Positions 1 to 6,574 are shown, numbered from the stretch's first letter. The stretch: 7,751 bases of DNA from Methylocapsa sp. (GCA_003162995.1 PLUZ01000552.1:1-7751); one strand, 5' to 3'. Notes: generated by a model from the sequence alone, not told the origin. A program made the numbers and translations.

Positions 1-103
1 AAACGCATCTATTGTCCACCATACCCACCCCGCCATGGGCATACGCTGCCGACGTGAGCAGAACCGTGGCGAGCAGCCATGCGGCTAATCCTCGTATAAT
101 CAT
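1..103 (-). CDS. N-terminus of a secreted protein with a signal peptide (3' part outside window)
   Basis: An open frame starts with ATG at 103 and runs off the left edge after 34 codons. The translation is a textbook Sec signal peptide: short n-region MIIRG with one Arg, a hydrophobic core (LAAWLLATVLL) and a c-region TSAAYA that fits the A-x-A cleavage rule. Cleavage after residue 22 would leave a mature protein beginning HGGVGMVDNRC. A strong Shine-Dalgarno (GGGAGGT, bases 114-120 read on the minus strand) lies 10 bases upstream, which supports this start. The protein should be exported to the periplasm or beyond. I do not recognise the family from 12 mature residues. The N-terminal His and the Cys at residue 33 are compatible with metal binding, but that is inference only. 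It shares the strand with lepA, but the 272-base gap makes co-transcription uncertain. Confidence 0.72.
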   Translation of the reverse strand, partial: MIIRGLAAWLLATVLLTSAAYAHGGVGMVDNRCV

Positions 104-375
104 GATATGTCAGACCTCCCAGATTGTTTGACTGTGCTAGACGGGTAAGAACGGCCTTTCGCTTCGAGCCGTTGGCCTCGGAGCTCTTCCTCATCCTGAT
201 TTAAGGATTCTTCAGCCTCCATCCAATGACGCTCATTCGCCTCTCCTGAAACGCGCAGCATTGCTTTACATCAAAAACGCTTCTCACAATGACGTGATTG
301 CCTTTTCGACGTATCGGAGCCAGCGTGCCAGCATAAGGATGGCGGTTGACGATCAAAGTGAGCGGTCTGTTGCCC
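104..375. other. Gene-free stretch left of lepA
   Basis: No convincing gene is seen here. A 61-codon frame across 9-194 on the minus strand is a shadow that overlaps the signal-peptide gene in another frame. The stretch should hold the promoter of the secreted-protein gene and the 3' end of the lepA transcript, but I see no clear -35/-10 pair and no GC-rich hairpin followed by a T-run. Small inverted repeats are present: AATGA-CGC-TCATT at 225-237, an imperfect palindrome CAATGACGTGATTG at 287-300, and TTGA-CGA-TCAA at 346-356. They are too short to assign a role. Confidence 0.5.
114..120 (-). promoter_or_regulatory. Shine-Dalgarno of the secreted-protein gene
   Basis: Read on the minus strand this is GGGAGGT, a near-perfect match to the 16S rRNA 3' end, 10 bases before the ATG at 103. 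It is the main reason to accept the short truncated frame as a real gene. Confidence 0.7.
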
Positions 376-2181
376 TCAGCTATCCATCTTCAGCGCCGCG
401 ATAAAAGCTTCCTGCGGAATCTCGACCTTGCCGAATTGCCGCATCTTCTTCTTGCCCGCCTTTTGCTTTTCTAGGAGCTTGCGCTTGCGGGTCACATCTC
501 CGCCATAGCATTTCGCGGTCACATCCTTACGGAGCGCGCGTACCGTCTCGCGCGCGATGATTTTTCCGCCGATCGCCGCCTGGATCGGAATTTGGAACAT
601 ATGCTGCGGGATGAGTTCCTTCAGCTTTTCAACCATCACGCGGCCGCGTGTCTCGGCCCGGTCGCGATGCACCAGCATGGAGAGCGCATCGACCGGCTCG
701 GCATTGACAAGGATCGACATTTTGACGAGATCGCCCGGGCGGTAGCCTGTGATCGCATAGTCGAAACTCGCATAGCCTTTCGAGATCGACTTTAGGCGGT
801 CGTAGAAATCGAACACGACTTCATTGAGCGGCAAATCATAGGCAACCATCGCGCGCTTGCCGACATAGTTCAAATCGGCCTGCACACCGCGGCGTTCCTG
901 GCAGAGTTTTAGCACCGCGCCGAGATAATCATCTGGCGTCAAAATCGTCGCGCGAATCCAAGGCTCCTCGATCGCCTCGATCTTCGTCGGATCGGGGAGA
1001 TCGGCTGGATTGTGGAGTTCGAGCGTTTGGCCATCCCGCTGCACGATTCGGTAGACGACCGAAGGCGCCGTCGCGATGAGATCCAGATTGAACTCGCGCT
1101 CCAACCGCTCCTGAATGATTTCCAGATGCAGGAGACCCAAAAAGCCACAGCGGAAACCGAAGCCGAGCGCCGCCGAACTCTCCATCTCATAGGAAAAGCT
1201 CGCGTCATTCAGCCGCAAACGCCCCATGGCGGCGCGCAAATCAGCGAAATCCGCCGCATCGACGGGGAACAGCCCGCAGAACACCACGGGCTGGGCGGGC
1301 TTGAATCCAGGCAAAGCTTCGGCGCACGGATGGCGTGCATCGGTGATCGTGTCACCGACTCTGGTATCGGCGACATCCTTGATCTGCGCGGTGATGAAGC
1401 CGACTTCGCCGGGACCGAGCTCCGCCAGATCCTGCATCCTTGGCCGGAACACCCCAATTTTGTCGACCTCATAATGGGCGTTTGTTCCCATCATCTCGAT
1501 TTTTTGGCCCTTCTTCAGGGTGCCGTCGATGACGCGCACGAGAACGACAACGCCGAGATAGGCGTCGTACCAGCTATCGACTAAAAGCGCCTTCAAGGGC
1601 GCGGTCTCATCGCCCTTTGGCGGCGGCAGGCGGGTGACGATCGCCTCCAGGACGAGATCGATCCCCAGCCCCGTCTTCGCCGAGATGAGCACCGCCTGCG
1701 ACGCATCGAGCCCGATCACATCCTCGATCTGTTGCTTGATGCGCTCGGGTTCCGCGGCCGGCAGATCGATTTTGTTTAAAACGGGAACGATCTCATGGCC
1801 CGCGTCGAGCGCATGATAGACATTGGCGAGCGTTTGCGCCTCGACCCCTTGGCTTGCGTCCACCACCAGCAGTGAGCCTTCGCAGGCGGCAAGCGAACGC
1901 GAAACCTCATAAGCGAAATCGACGTGGCCGGGCGTGTCCATTAGGTTCAAGATATAAGTCTTGCCGTCTTGCGCCTTATATTCGAGGCGCACCGTCTGCG
2001 CCTTGATGGTAATGCCGCGCTCACGCTCGATATCCATCGAGTCGAGCATTTGATCGACCATATCGCGCGCGGCGACCGTGCCGGTCGCCTGGATCAACCG
2101 GTCGGCGAGCGTGGATTTGCCATGGTCGATATGTGCGACAATTGAAAAATTGCGGATTCTTTCAAGCGAATGAGTCGTCAT
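376..2181 (-). CDS. lepA: Elongation factor 4 (LepA), ribosome-associated translational GTPase
   Basis: LepA/EF4 is a GTPase that binds the ribosome and has been linked to back-translocation, stalled-ribosome rescue and 30S assembly. The 601-residue length is normal for the family. All GTPase motifs are visible: P-loop AHIDHGKS (16-23), switch I RERGITIK (53-60), DTPGH (82-86), NKID (136-139) and SAKTG (167-171). EF-G-like domains II, III and V follow. The C-terminal domain specific to LepA ends in the lysine/arginine-rich segment and the typical [15 protein letters not shown]. The protein starts [20 protein letters not shown], as family members do. No clear Shine-Dalgarno precedes the ATG, but no better in-frame start is apparent. 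It lies 95 bases downstream of the phosphatase gene on the same strand and could be read from the same or its own promoter. No frame disruption is seen. Confidence 0.98.
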   Translation of the reverse strand: MTTHSLERIRNFSIVAHIDHGKSTLADRLIQATGTVAARDMVDQMLDSMDIERERGITIKAQTVRLEYKAQDGKTYILNLMDTPGHVDFAYEVSRSLAACEGSLLVVDASQGVEAQTLANVYHALDAGHEIVPVLNKIDLPAAEPERIKQQIEDVIGLDASQAVLISAKTGLGIDLVLEAIVTRLPPPKGDETAPLKALLVDSWYDAYLGVVVLVRVIDGTLKKGQKIEMMGTNAHYEVDKIGVFRPRMQDLAELGPGEVGFITAQIKDVADTRVGDTITDARHPCAEALPGFKPAQPVVFCGLFPVDAADFADLRAAMGRLRLNDASFSYEMESSAALGFGFRCGFLGLLHLEIIQERLEREFNLDLIATAPSVVYRIVQRDGQTLELHNPADLPDPTKIEAIEEPWIRATILTPDDYLGAVLKLCQERRGVQADLNYVGKRAMVAYDLPLNEVVFDFYDRLKSISKGYASFDYAITGYRPGDLVKMSILVNAEPVDALSMLVHRDRAETRGRVMVEKLKELIPQHMFQIPIQAAIGGKIIARETVRALRKDVTAKCYGGDVTRKRKLLEKQKAGKKKMRQFGKVEIPQEAFIAALKMDS

Positions 2182-2276
2182 GGCGCCGCAATAGCAGGCA
2201 CAGGCCGCGAAGGAAAGGCGCCCCGGAACACGGCTGCCGGCGCATTTCTAAAATTCCCGCAAAACGCCACCACCAT

Positions 2277-2732
2277 TCAGAGATTTCCCATCGGCTGGTA
2301 GTCTAACAGTTTTTTGATACGGTCGAGGAGGCCGTCGCGCACCTCACGATAGGCGTCGAGAATCCGCTCGCGGGACCCTTCAACGGCTGTCGGATCTAAT
2401 GTCGGCCAATAAATGACGTCGGTCGCGAGTGTGCGAGTGAATTCGAGCGCTTTGTGATGCGCCTCCGGCGAGAGCGTCACGATGACGTCGAAGCTGGCGT
2501 CTTCGAGATCCTCAAAGGTATGGGGGCGGTGTTTGGTCAAGTCGATCCCGAGTTCCTCCATCGCCACTATGGTAAAGCCGTCGGTTTGACCGCGCTTCAC
2601 TCCGGCCGACGCGAAATAGATCTCTTTGCCAAAAATATGCCTGCCGAGGGCCTCCGCCATCGGAGAACGAACAACGTTCCGCGTGCAGGCAAACAGCACG
2701 GATTGCGGGCGGTTTCTAACAGCAGGCTTCAT
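2277..2732 (-). CDS. Low-molecular-weight protein-tyrosine-phosphatase / arsenate-reductase-like protein
   Basis: This is a 151-residue member of the LMW-PTP fold, a cytoplasmic family that hydrolyses phosphotyrosine or, in relatives, reduces arsenate. The P-loop C-x5-R is at the N-terminus (CTRNVVRS, Cys16 and Arg22) after the hydrophobic strand SVLFA. PMAEAL follows, as is usual. The candidate general acid is Asp113 in a DPTAVEG segment near the C-terminus. The P-loop departs from the classical CxGNxCRS form, having Arg for Gly and Val for the second Cys. I chose the ATG at 2732, which puts the P-loop about 15 residues in. A longer frame from 2810 would translate the neighbouring palindromic repeat into a Ser/Arg-rich leader. 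It sits between UPF0262 and lepA, and hisD / UPF0262 / LMW-PTP is a recurring order in Hyphomicrobiales. The substrate is unknown, and true tyrosine phosphatase activity is not assured. Confidence 0.88.
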   Translation of the reverse strand: MKPAVRNRPQSVLFACTRNVVRSPMAEALGRHIFGKEIYFASAGVKRGQTDGFTIVAMEELGIDLTKHRPHTFEDLEDASFDVIVTLSPEAHHKALEFTRTLATDVIYWPTLDPTAVEGSRERILDAYREVRDGLLDRIKKLLDYQPMGNL

Positions 2733-2760
2733 CTCGACGGCGGCCCGGCGTCCGGCGCCG

Positions 2761-2876
2761 CTAGAGCGGGATGAAGAAAAGCGGGAACTGGTTTTCCGCC
2801 CGCATCCCACTCTAAATTGTTGGAATCGATCACGTTCAAGATTTTGGATTGACTCAATCCAAAATCATCGTGATCA
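2761..2876. repeat. Two-part intergenic palindromic repeat (Hyphomicrobiales dispersed type)
   Basis: Two palindromes lie back to back between the UPF0262 stop and the phosphatase start. In the first, TAGAGCGGGATG (2762-2773) pairs with CATCCCACTCTA (2803-2814). The one C/A mismatch becomes a G-U pair in minus-strand RNA. An inner GAAAA/TTTTC pair is at 2776-2780 and 2792-2796. In the second, GATTTTGGATTG (2840-2851) pairs perfectly with CAATCCAAAATC (2855-2866) around a 3-base loop, and is enclosed by GATCACG (2828-2834) with CGTGATC (2869-2875). The centre of the second is a GACTC, which fits the CcrM methylation site GANTC. From memory, elements of the form 'tagagc..gatg ... gttttccgcc ... 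catc..gctcta' followed by a second palindrome are scattered between genes in this order. There is no T-run, so this is probably not a classical terminator, though it could stabilise the upstream mRNA end. Confidence 0.8.
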
Positions 2877-2887
2877 CGCATCAACGC

Positions 2888-3376
2888 TCAGCCTTTCCAA
2901 TGCAATGCGACGACCAGCGTGAACAACCGCCGCGCCGTGTCGCGGTCGCAATCGATCTTGCCTTTCAGCCGCTCCAAGAGAAGTTCCGCCGCCTCGTTGT
3001 GAACCGCACGCCGGCCCATGTCGATCGCCTCGATTTGCGTCGGCATCGCGGTTCGAATCGCCGCGTAATAGCTTTCGCAAATCATAAAATAATCCTTGAG
3101 AAGGCCCCTGAACGGGGTCAACGAAAGAATATGTGCGATGATTGGATTGCCGCTTTCGTCAGCGATTTCCAAAACAAGTTTGGCGTCCTGCAAGGCGATT
3201 TTTAGCCCATAAGGACCCGCGTCGCGGCCCGGCAAAGCGAAACTATTTTCATCGATAAGATCGTAGATCGCAATCTGGCGCTCGTGCTCCTGATCCGCCG
3301 CGCCGCGGCTGATCGAAGCCTCGTCGAGGATCACGGAAACGAGGCGATTGCGCTCATTTGGATCGTTCCGGCTCAT
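2888..3376 (-). CDS. UPF0262 family protein of unknown function
   Basis: This 162-residue soluble protein shows no signal peptide or membrane segment. I recognise it as UPF0262 by its opening (RLVSVILDEASI, then EHERQIAIYDLIDENSF), the middle DYFMICESYYAAIRTAMPTQIEAIDMGRRAVHNE, split here as DYFMICESYYAA and IDMGRRAVHNEAAELL, and the C-terminal RDTARRLFTLVVALHW. The family is conserved in Alphaproteobacteria and has no established function. The start ATG overlaps the hisD stop in an ATGA at 3373-3376, and there is no strong ribosome-binding site of its own, so translation is probably coupled to hisD. A large hairpin begins 12 bases after its stop. The consistent pairing with hisD suggests shared expression but does not show a role in histidine synthesis. 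Confidence 0.9.
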   Translation of the reverse strand: MSRNDPNERNRLVSVILDEASISRGAADQEHERQIAIYDLIDENSFALPGRDAGPYGLKIALQDAKLVLEIADESGNPIIAHILSLTPFRGLLKDYFMICESYYAAIRTAMPTQIEAIDMGRRAVHNEAAELLLERLKGKIDCDRDTARRLFTLVVALHWKG

Positions 3377-4674
3377 GATGCCCGATGGTCGATTCGCAGC
3401 GCCACCGAGCGTGCGTGCGCGTCCAATCCCTCGGCGTGCCCGAGCGTAATCGCGGCCGGTCCAAGTCTTCCGAGACTATTTGCGCCGCACTTCAAAATCG
3501 AGGTTCTTTTCAGGAAATCGAGCGTGCTGAGACCGGAGGAAAACCGCGCCGAACGCGCGGTTGGCAACACATGGTTGGAACCGCCCACATAGTCGCCGAT
3601 GGCCTCGGGCGTATAAGCGCCCAGAAAAATAGCGCCCGCATTATGGATCCGTTCGCCGAGATCTTCGGCGTTCGCGGTCATGATTTCGAGGTGCTCCGGA
3701 GCAAGCTGGTTGGCGAGCGCAATGCTTTCCTGCAAATCGGCGACGAGAATAATCGCGCCGAAGTCGCGCCAGCTCGCCGCCGCGATCTTTCTTCGTGCGA
3801 GACCAGCCAATTGCCGCTCGACTGCTATCTCGACGGCGCCGGCGAGACCCGCGTCATCGGTGATCAGGATTGATTGCGCCACTTCGTCATGTTCGGCCTG
3901 CGCGAGGAGATCGGCGGCGATCCATTCGGGATCCGTGTCTTTGCTGGCGATGATCAAGACTTCGGAAGGGCCCGCGATCATGTCGATGCCGACGGTTCCA
4001 AAAACCCTTCGCTTGGCCGCAGCCACATAAGCGTTGCCGGGACCGACGATCTTGGCGACTGGCGCGATCGTCTGTGTTCCATAAGCCAGCGCCGCGATCG
4101 CTTGCGCTCCACCCACCCGGTAAATTTCATCAACGCCGGCGAGCTTGGCCGCCGCTAAAACCAACGGATTGATCCGGCCCTCTGGCGAAGGCACGGTCAT
4201 GACGAGGCGGCGAACACCGGCAACCTTGGCTGGTGCCGCATTCATCAAAACTGAAGACGGGTAGCTCGCCGTGCCACCTGGAACATAAAGCCCCACCGCC
4301 TCGACAGGGCGCCAGCGCCAGCCGAGCTCGACGCCGAGCTCGTCGGTAAACTGAAAATCTTCCGGAAGCTGCCGCGTATGAAAAGCGACAATCCGGCTAT
4401 GGGCAAAACTCAGCGCATCGAGCGCCTCCGCGGAACAGCGTTCGAATGCCGCATCGATTTCGCCGGCGTCCACGCGTAACCCGAGCGTCTCCAGGTCGAC
4501 GGAATCGAACTTCCGCGAATAGTCAATGAGAGCGGCGTCGCCGCGCGCAATAACTTCCGCGATGATCGTTGAAGCCGCCTGGTCGACGTCCTCCGCGACT
4601 TCCCGTTTCATCGCAAGAAGCGCATGGAACGAAGCATCGAAATCCGGGCTTCGCGTATCAAGCCGCAAGGGCAT
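3373..4674 (-). CDS. hisD: Histidinol dehydrogenase
   Basis: HisD oxidises L-histidinol to L-histidine in two NAD-dependent steps, the end of histidine biosynthesis, as a cytoplasmic Zn-dependent homodimer. The 433-residue length is typical. Key residues are intact: zinc ligands Gln259, His262, Asp361 and His420, and the catalytic base pair Glu327-His328 in NQLAPEHLE. These match the E. coli enzyme within one position. The family signature runs from GPGNAYV (211-217) through GIDMIAGPSEVLI. GGTASYPSSVLMN (133-145) and GDYVGGSNHVLPT (360-372) are also typical. The ATG at 4674 has a perfect Shine-Dalgarno, AAGGAGGT, 6 bases upstream. The stop overlaps the UPF0262 start by 4 bases. hisD stands apart from other his genes here, as is common in this group. 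Confidence 0.98.
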   Translation of the reverse strand: MPLRLDTRSPDFDASFHALLAMKREVAEDVDQAASTIIAEVIARGDAALIDYSRKFDSVDLETLGLRVDAGEIDAAFERCSAEALDALSFAHSRIVAFHTRQLPEDFQFTDELGVELGWRWRPVEAVGLYVPGGTASYPSSVLMNAAPAKVAGVRRLVMTVPSPEGRINPLVLAAAKLAGVDEIYRVGGAQAIAALAYGTQTIAPVAKIVGPGNAYVAAAKRRVFGTVGIDMIAGPSEVLIIASKDTDPEWIAADLLAQAEHDEVAQSILITDDAGLAGAVEIAVERQLAGLARRKIAAASWRDFGAIILVADLQESIALANQLAPEHLEIMTANAEDLGERIHNAGAIFLGAYTPEAIGDYVGGSNHVLPTARSARFSSGLSTLDFLKRTSILKCGANSLGRLGPAAITLGHAEGLDAHARSVALRIDHRAS

Positions 4675-4680
4675 CAGCTC

Positions 4681-4688
4681 ACCTCCTT
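4681..4688 (-). promoter_or_regulatory. Perfect Shine-Dalgarno of hisD
   Basis: On the minus strand this reads AAGGAGGT, the full anti-Shine-Dalgarno complement, 6 bases before the hisD ATG. It fixes the start and predicts strong translation for hisD and, through coupling, for the UPF0262 gene. Confidence 0.8.
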
Positions 4689-4702
4689 GACACGCGCACC
4701 GG

Positions 4703-4732
4703 TATATAATCGCGGGTCCGTCACCTAACGAA
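4703..4732 (-). promoter_or_regulatory. Possible promoter of hisD (AT-rich -10 region)
   Basis: The only AT-rich segment upstream of hisD reads ATTATATA on the minus strand. A -10 at 4703-4708 (TATATA) would place the transcript start a few bases before the ribosome-binding site, leaving a short leader. The -35 is poor: the best hexamer at suitable spacing is TTCGTT at 4727-4732. This is suggestive only. Confidence 0.28.
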
Positions 4733-4759
4733 AAAGCAGGGCCAAGCGTCTGGCAGACG
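4731..4759 (-). terminator. Weak candidate terminator after the glutathione peroxidase gene
   Basis: Downstream of the peroxidase stop, CGTCTG (4747-4752) and CAGACG (4754-4759) form a 6-bp inverted repeat, and a T5 run on the minus strand lies at 4731-4735. The loop is a single base and 11 bases separate the stem from the T-run, so it does not fit a standard intrinsic terminator well. Confidence 0.25.
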
Positions 4760-4796
4760 GACCGTTACCCGCCGCCACGACTGGCAAGCTCCCGCT

Positions 4797-5276
4797 CTAA
4801 AGCAGTTTCTCGATTTCCTCTTCGAGCGCGTCCGGCGCCACCGAGGGCGCGAAACGCCCGGCGACGCTGCCTTTTCGATCGACCAGGAATTTCGTAAAAT
4901 TCCATTTGATCGCCTCGGTTCCCAGCGCACCCTTGGCTTCGCCTTTGAGAAAGCGGTACAGCGGATGGGCCCCAGTGCCATTGACGTCGATCTTGCCAAA
5001 CATGGGAAACGTCACATCATAGGTCAGCGAGCAAAATTGCGCGATTTCCGTCGCGTCGCCAGGTTCTTGCCCGCCAAACTGATTGCATGGAAAGCCTAAA
5101 ACGGCAAAGCCTCGGGCATGATATTTACGGTAGAGCGCCTCTAGGCCCTCATACTGCGGGGTAAAGCCACATTTGCTCGCCGTATTCACCAAGAGCAGCA
5201 CTTGTCCCGAGAAATCCGAAAGAAGCTTCTCGCGCCCTTCCAAGGTGCTGGCCGTAAACTCATAGACCGTGCTCAT
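4797..5276 (-). CDS. Glutathione peroxidase family protein (cysteine type, BtuE/Gpx-like)
   Basis: This 159-residue cytoplasmic thiol peroxidase reduces hydrogen peroxide or organic hydroperoxides using glutathione or thioredoxin. The thioredoxin-like fold carries the peroxidatic Cys36 in [13 protein letters not shown] (an ordinary Cys codon, not selenocysteine). The rest of the catalytic tetrad is visible: Gln70 in [13 protein letters not shown], and Trp125 and Asn126 in [11 protein letters not shown]. Cys82 in [15 protein letters not shown] lies where thioredoxin-dependent relatives keep the resolving cysteine, so thioredoxin may be the real reductant. That is an inference from alignment memory. 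No signal peptide is present. GGAG sits 6 bases before the ATG. Its stop is 122 bases upstream of hisD. Just upstream of its start is an exact tandem 10-bp repeat. Confidence 0.95.
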   Translation of the reverse strand: MSTVYEFTASTLEGREKLLSDFSGQVLLLVNTASKCGFTPQYEGLEALYRKYHARGFAVLGFPCNQFGGQEPGDATEIAQFCSLTYDVTFPMFGKIDVNGTGAHPLYRFLKGEAKGALGTEAIKWNFTKFLVDRKGSVAGRFAPSVAPDALEEEIEKLL

Positions 5277-5300
5277 GTTCGTCTCCAGATCGCGCCAGAC

Positions 5301-5320
5301 CCAGGTAAAGCCAGGTAAAG
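5301..5320. repeat. Exact tandem duplication of a 10-bp unit
   Basis: CCAGGTAAAG occurs twice with no gap, 25 bases upstream of the glutathione peroxidase ATG (CTTTACCTGG twice when read with the gene). It could lie in the promoter or leader. Function is unknown; it may be two half-sites on the same helix face (10-bp period) or simple slippage. Confidence 0.75.
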
Positions 5321-5388
5321 ATTGGGATCCCGTCAGACCCGCTTCCCGCGGCGTAACGAGGTCGGCCGGCTTGCCAGAATCCTCTTGC

Positions 5389-6078
5389 TCAGCCCCGCTC
5401 GGCCGGTTCGCTGCGCGTCGGCGTCGGAAGTTTCGGCGGATTGCCGAGGCGGCGGTCGAGATAAAGTCCGACCTCCTCGGTCAAATGCTCGATGCAATTC
5501 TCGAAGAAATGATTGGCGCCGGGAATCACTGCATGCTCGATTGCTATGCCCTTCTGGGTCTTGAGCTTCTCGATAAGGCCGGTGACTTCCTTCAAGGGGG
5601 CGACGCGATCCTGATCTCCATGCACGAAAAGACCGGAGGAAGGACAGGGCGCGAGAAAAGAAAAATCGAAGCGGTTGGCGGGCGGCGCAATCGCGACGAA
5701 ACCTTCGATTTCCGGCCGCCGCATTAAGAGCTGCATGCCGATCCAGGCGCCAAACGAGATTCCGGCGATCCAGCAGGAGCGCGCTTCGGGATTGAAAGCC
5801 TGCGCCCAGTCGAGGGCGGCTGCCGCGTCCGACAACTCGCCCTGACCATGATCGAAGCCGCCTTGCGATCGCCCGACGCCGCGAAAATTGAAACGCAGCA
5901 CGGAAAATCCGCGCTCGGCGAAAGTGTAATAGAGATTGTAGACGATTTGATTGTTCATCGTCCCGCCGAATTGCGGATGCGGATGTAAGATGATCGCGAG
6001 CGGCGCGCCACGCACTGGCGACGGGTGAAAGCGGCCCTCGATGCGGCCGGCGGGCCCACTGAACATCACCTCAGGCAT
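5389..6078 (-). CDS. Alpha/beta hydrolase (COG2945-like)
   Basis: A 229-residue predicted cytoplasmic hydrolase with no signal peptide. The oxyanion/first-strand segment [14 protein letters not shown] (30-43) is characteristic of a small bacterial alpha/beta hydrolase group. [13 protein letters not shown] (61-73) follows. The nucleophile is Ser108 in the elbow GISFG (106-110), the acid is probably Asp157 in HGDQDRV, and the base is His190 in PGANHFF. The triad is therefore complete. The natural substrate is unknown; an ester or thioester is the usual expectation. GGAG precedes the ATG at suitable spacing. It is divergent from the cysteine desulfurase across a 496-base gap. In many Hyphomicrobiales I recall such a hydrolase beside a cysteine desulfurase and the suf operon, but whether it works in Fe-S assembly is not established. 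Confidence 0.93.
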   Translation of the reverse strand: MPEVMFSGPAGRIEGRFHPSPVRGAPLAIILHPHPQFGGTMNNQIVYNLYYTFAERGFSVLRFNFRGVGRSQGGFDHGQGELSDAAAALDWAQAFNPEARSCWIAGISFGAWIGMQLLMRRPEIEGFVAIAPPANRFDFSFLAPCPSSGLFVHGDQDRVAPLKEVTGLIEKLKTQKGIAIEHAVIPGANHFFENCIEHLTEEVGLYLDRRLGNPPKLPTPTRSEPAERG

Positions 6079-6118
6079 TCTGACTCCACTGTGATTGGGC
6101 GGCTCCGCGATGAAAGCA

Positions 6119-6194
6119 GCCTGAAATGATTCAGGCGGATGTTTTATCCGCGATCCGAGACCTTGACCGCTTCAAGTTCGATCGTTCAGGTCTC
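6119..6194. repeat. Cluster of three inverted repeats
   Basis: Three inverted repeats are packed into 76 bases: GCCTGAA (6119-6125) with TTCAGGC (6130-6136) around ATGA; GCGGAT (6135-6140) with ATCCGC (6146-6151) around GTTTT; and GAGACCT (6157-6163) with AGGTCTC (6188-6194) enclosing 24 bases. All arms pair perfectly. The cluster begins 41 bases upstream of the hydrolase start. It looks like another dispersed palindromic element of this bacterial group, but operator function for the divergent genes is possible. It lacks a T-run on either strand close enough to suggest a terminator. Confidence 0.65.
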
Positions 6195-6483
6195 TATGTC
6201 TTTGTTCTCTCGCATGATCTTAGTCAAAAAGTCTGCAATTATTATCACCGTGCTCTCGCCAGCGAACTCTGGCGGCAAGCCCTGTTTCGTCCATTCGGTT
6301 TCAACTTCGCCCTCCCCGGCACGCGCCAATGGCACCTGCGGCTCGATGACTTGACTTGCCAGATGAGCGGCGCCTAAGAAGAGAAACGGCACTTGGGTGC
6401 GACGGACGCAAGCCGCCCTCAGCTCCGCGAAATCCTAGCGATCCCGGTGAAACCCGAGGGGTCTTCTAGCACGTATGCCCCAT

Positions 6484-6536
6484 TGGATTGCAAGCGCTTT
6501 TGGATTGCCAGGCGCTTTTGGATTGCAAAGAGTCTG
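6484..6536. repeat. Three tandem copies of a TGGATTGC-containing 17-18-bp unit
   Basis: The unit TGGATTGCAAGCGCTTT begins at 6484. A second copy, TGGATTGCCAGGCGCTTT, begins at 6501, and a third, TGGATTGCAAAGAGTCT, at 6519. The core TGGATTGC is exact in all three, with start spacing of 17 and 18 bases. The last copy ends about 40-50 bases before the desulfurase ATG. The first copy includes the 8-bp palindrome AAGCGCTT (6492-6499). The arrangement suits repeated protein-binding sites in the desulfurase promoter, though a slippage-born duplication is equally possible. Confidence 0.72.
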
Positions 6537-6574
6537 GGGTAGACGGGCGCTGGCCGCTGCATTCATACGGTTGC

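Larger units (their letters stand above)
6079..6574. other. Divergent intergenic region between hydrolase and cysteine desulfurase
   Basis: About 496 bases without a convincing gene. It must hold the promoters of both divergent genes. It contains stacked inverted repeats (6119-6194) and a three-copy direct repeat (6484-6527). A plus-strand frame at 6126-6377 (83 codons) starts inside a palindrome and lacks a ribosome-binding site. A minus-strand frame at 6186-6392 (68 codons, GTG start, no Shine-Dalgarno) has a more protein-like composition (for example EVETEWTKQGLPPEFAGE), so a gene remnant is possible. I could not assign either. Confidence 0.5.

Noticed and set aside
9..194. A 61-codon minus-strand frame at the left edge
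   Set aside because: It overlaps the signal-peptide gene in another frame, has a biased arginine/glycine-rich end and lacks a ribosome-binding site, while the alternative frame has both a strong Shine-Dalgarno and a signal peptide.
1012..1584. A 190-codon plus-strand frame within lepA
   Set aside because: It is antisense to a full-length lepA with all motifs intact; long antisense frames are expected in GC-rich genes.
2733..2810. An upstream extension of the phosphatase to a start at 2810
   Set aside because: The extra 26 residues are the translation of the palindromic repeat (Ser/Arg-rich), and the shorter start gives the normal P-loop position.
4703..4710. A plus-strand TATATAAT resembling a -10 box
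   Set aside because: No plus-strand gene follows; the AT-rich segment is better explained as part of a minus-strand hisD promoter.
6126..6377. An 83-codon plus-strand frame
   Set aside because: It begins inside a perfect inverted repeat, has no ribosome-binding site, and matches no family I recognise.
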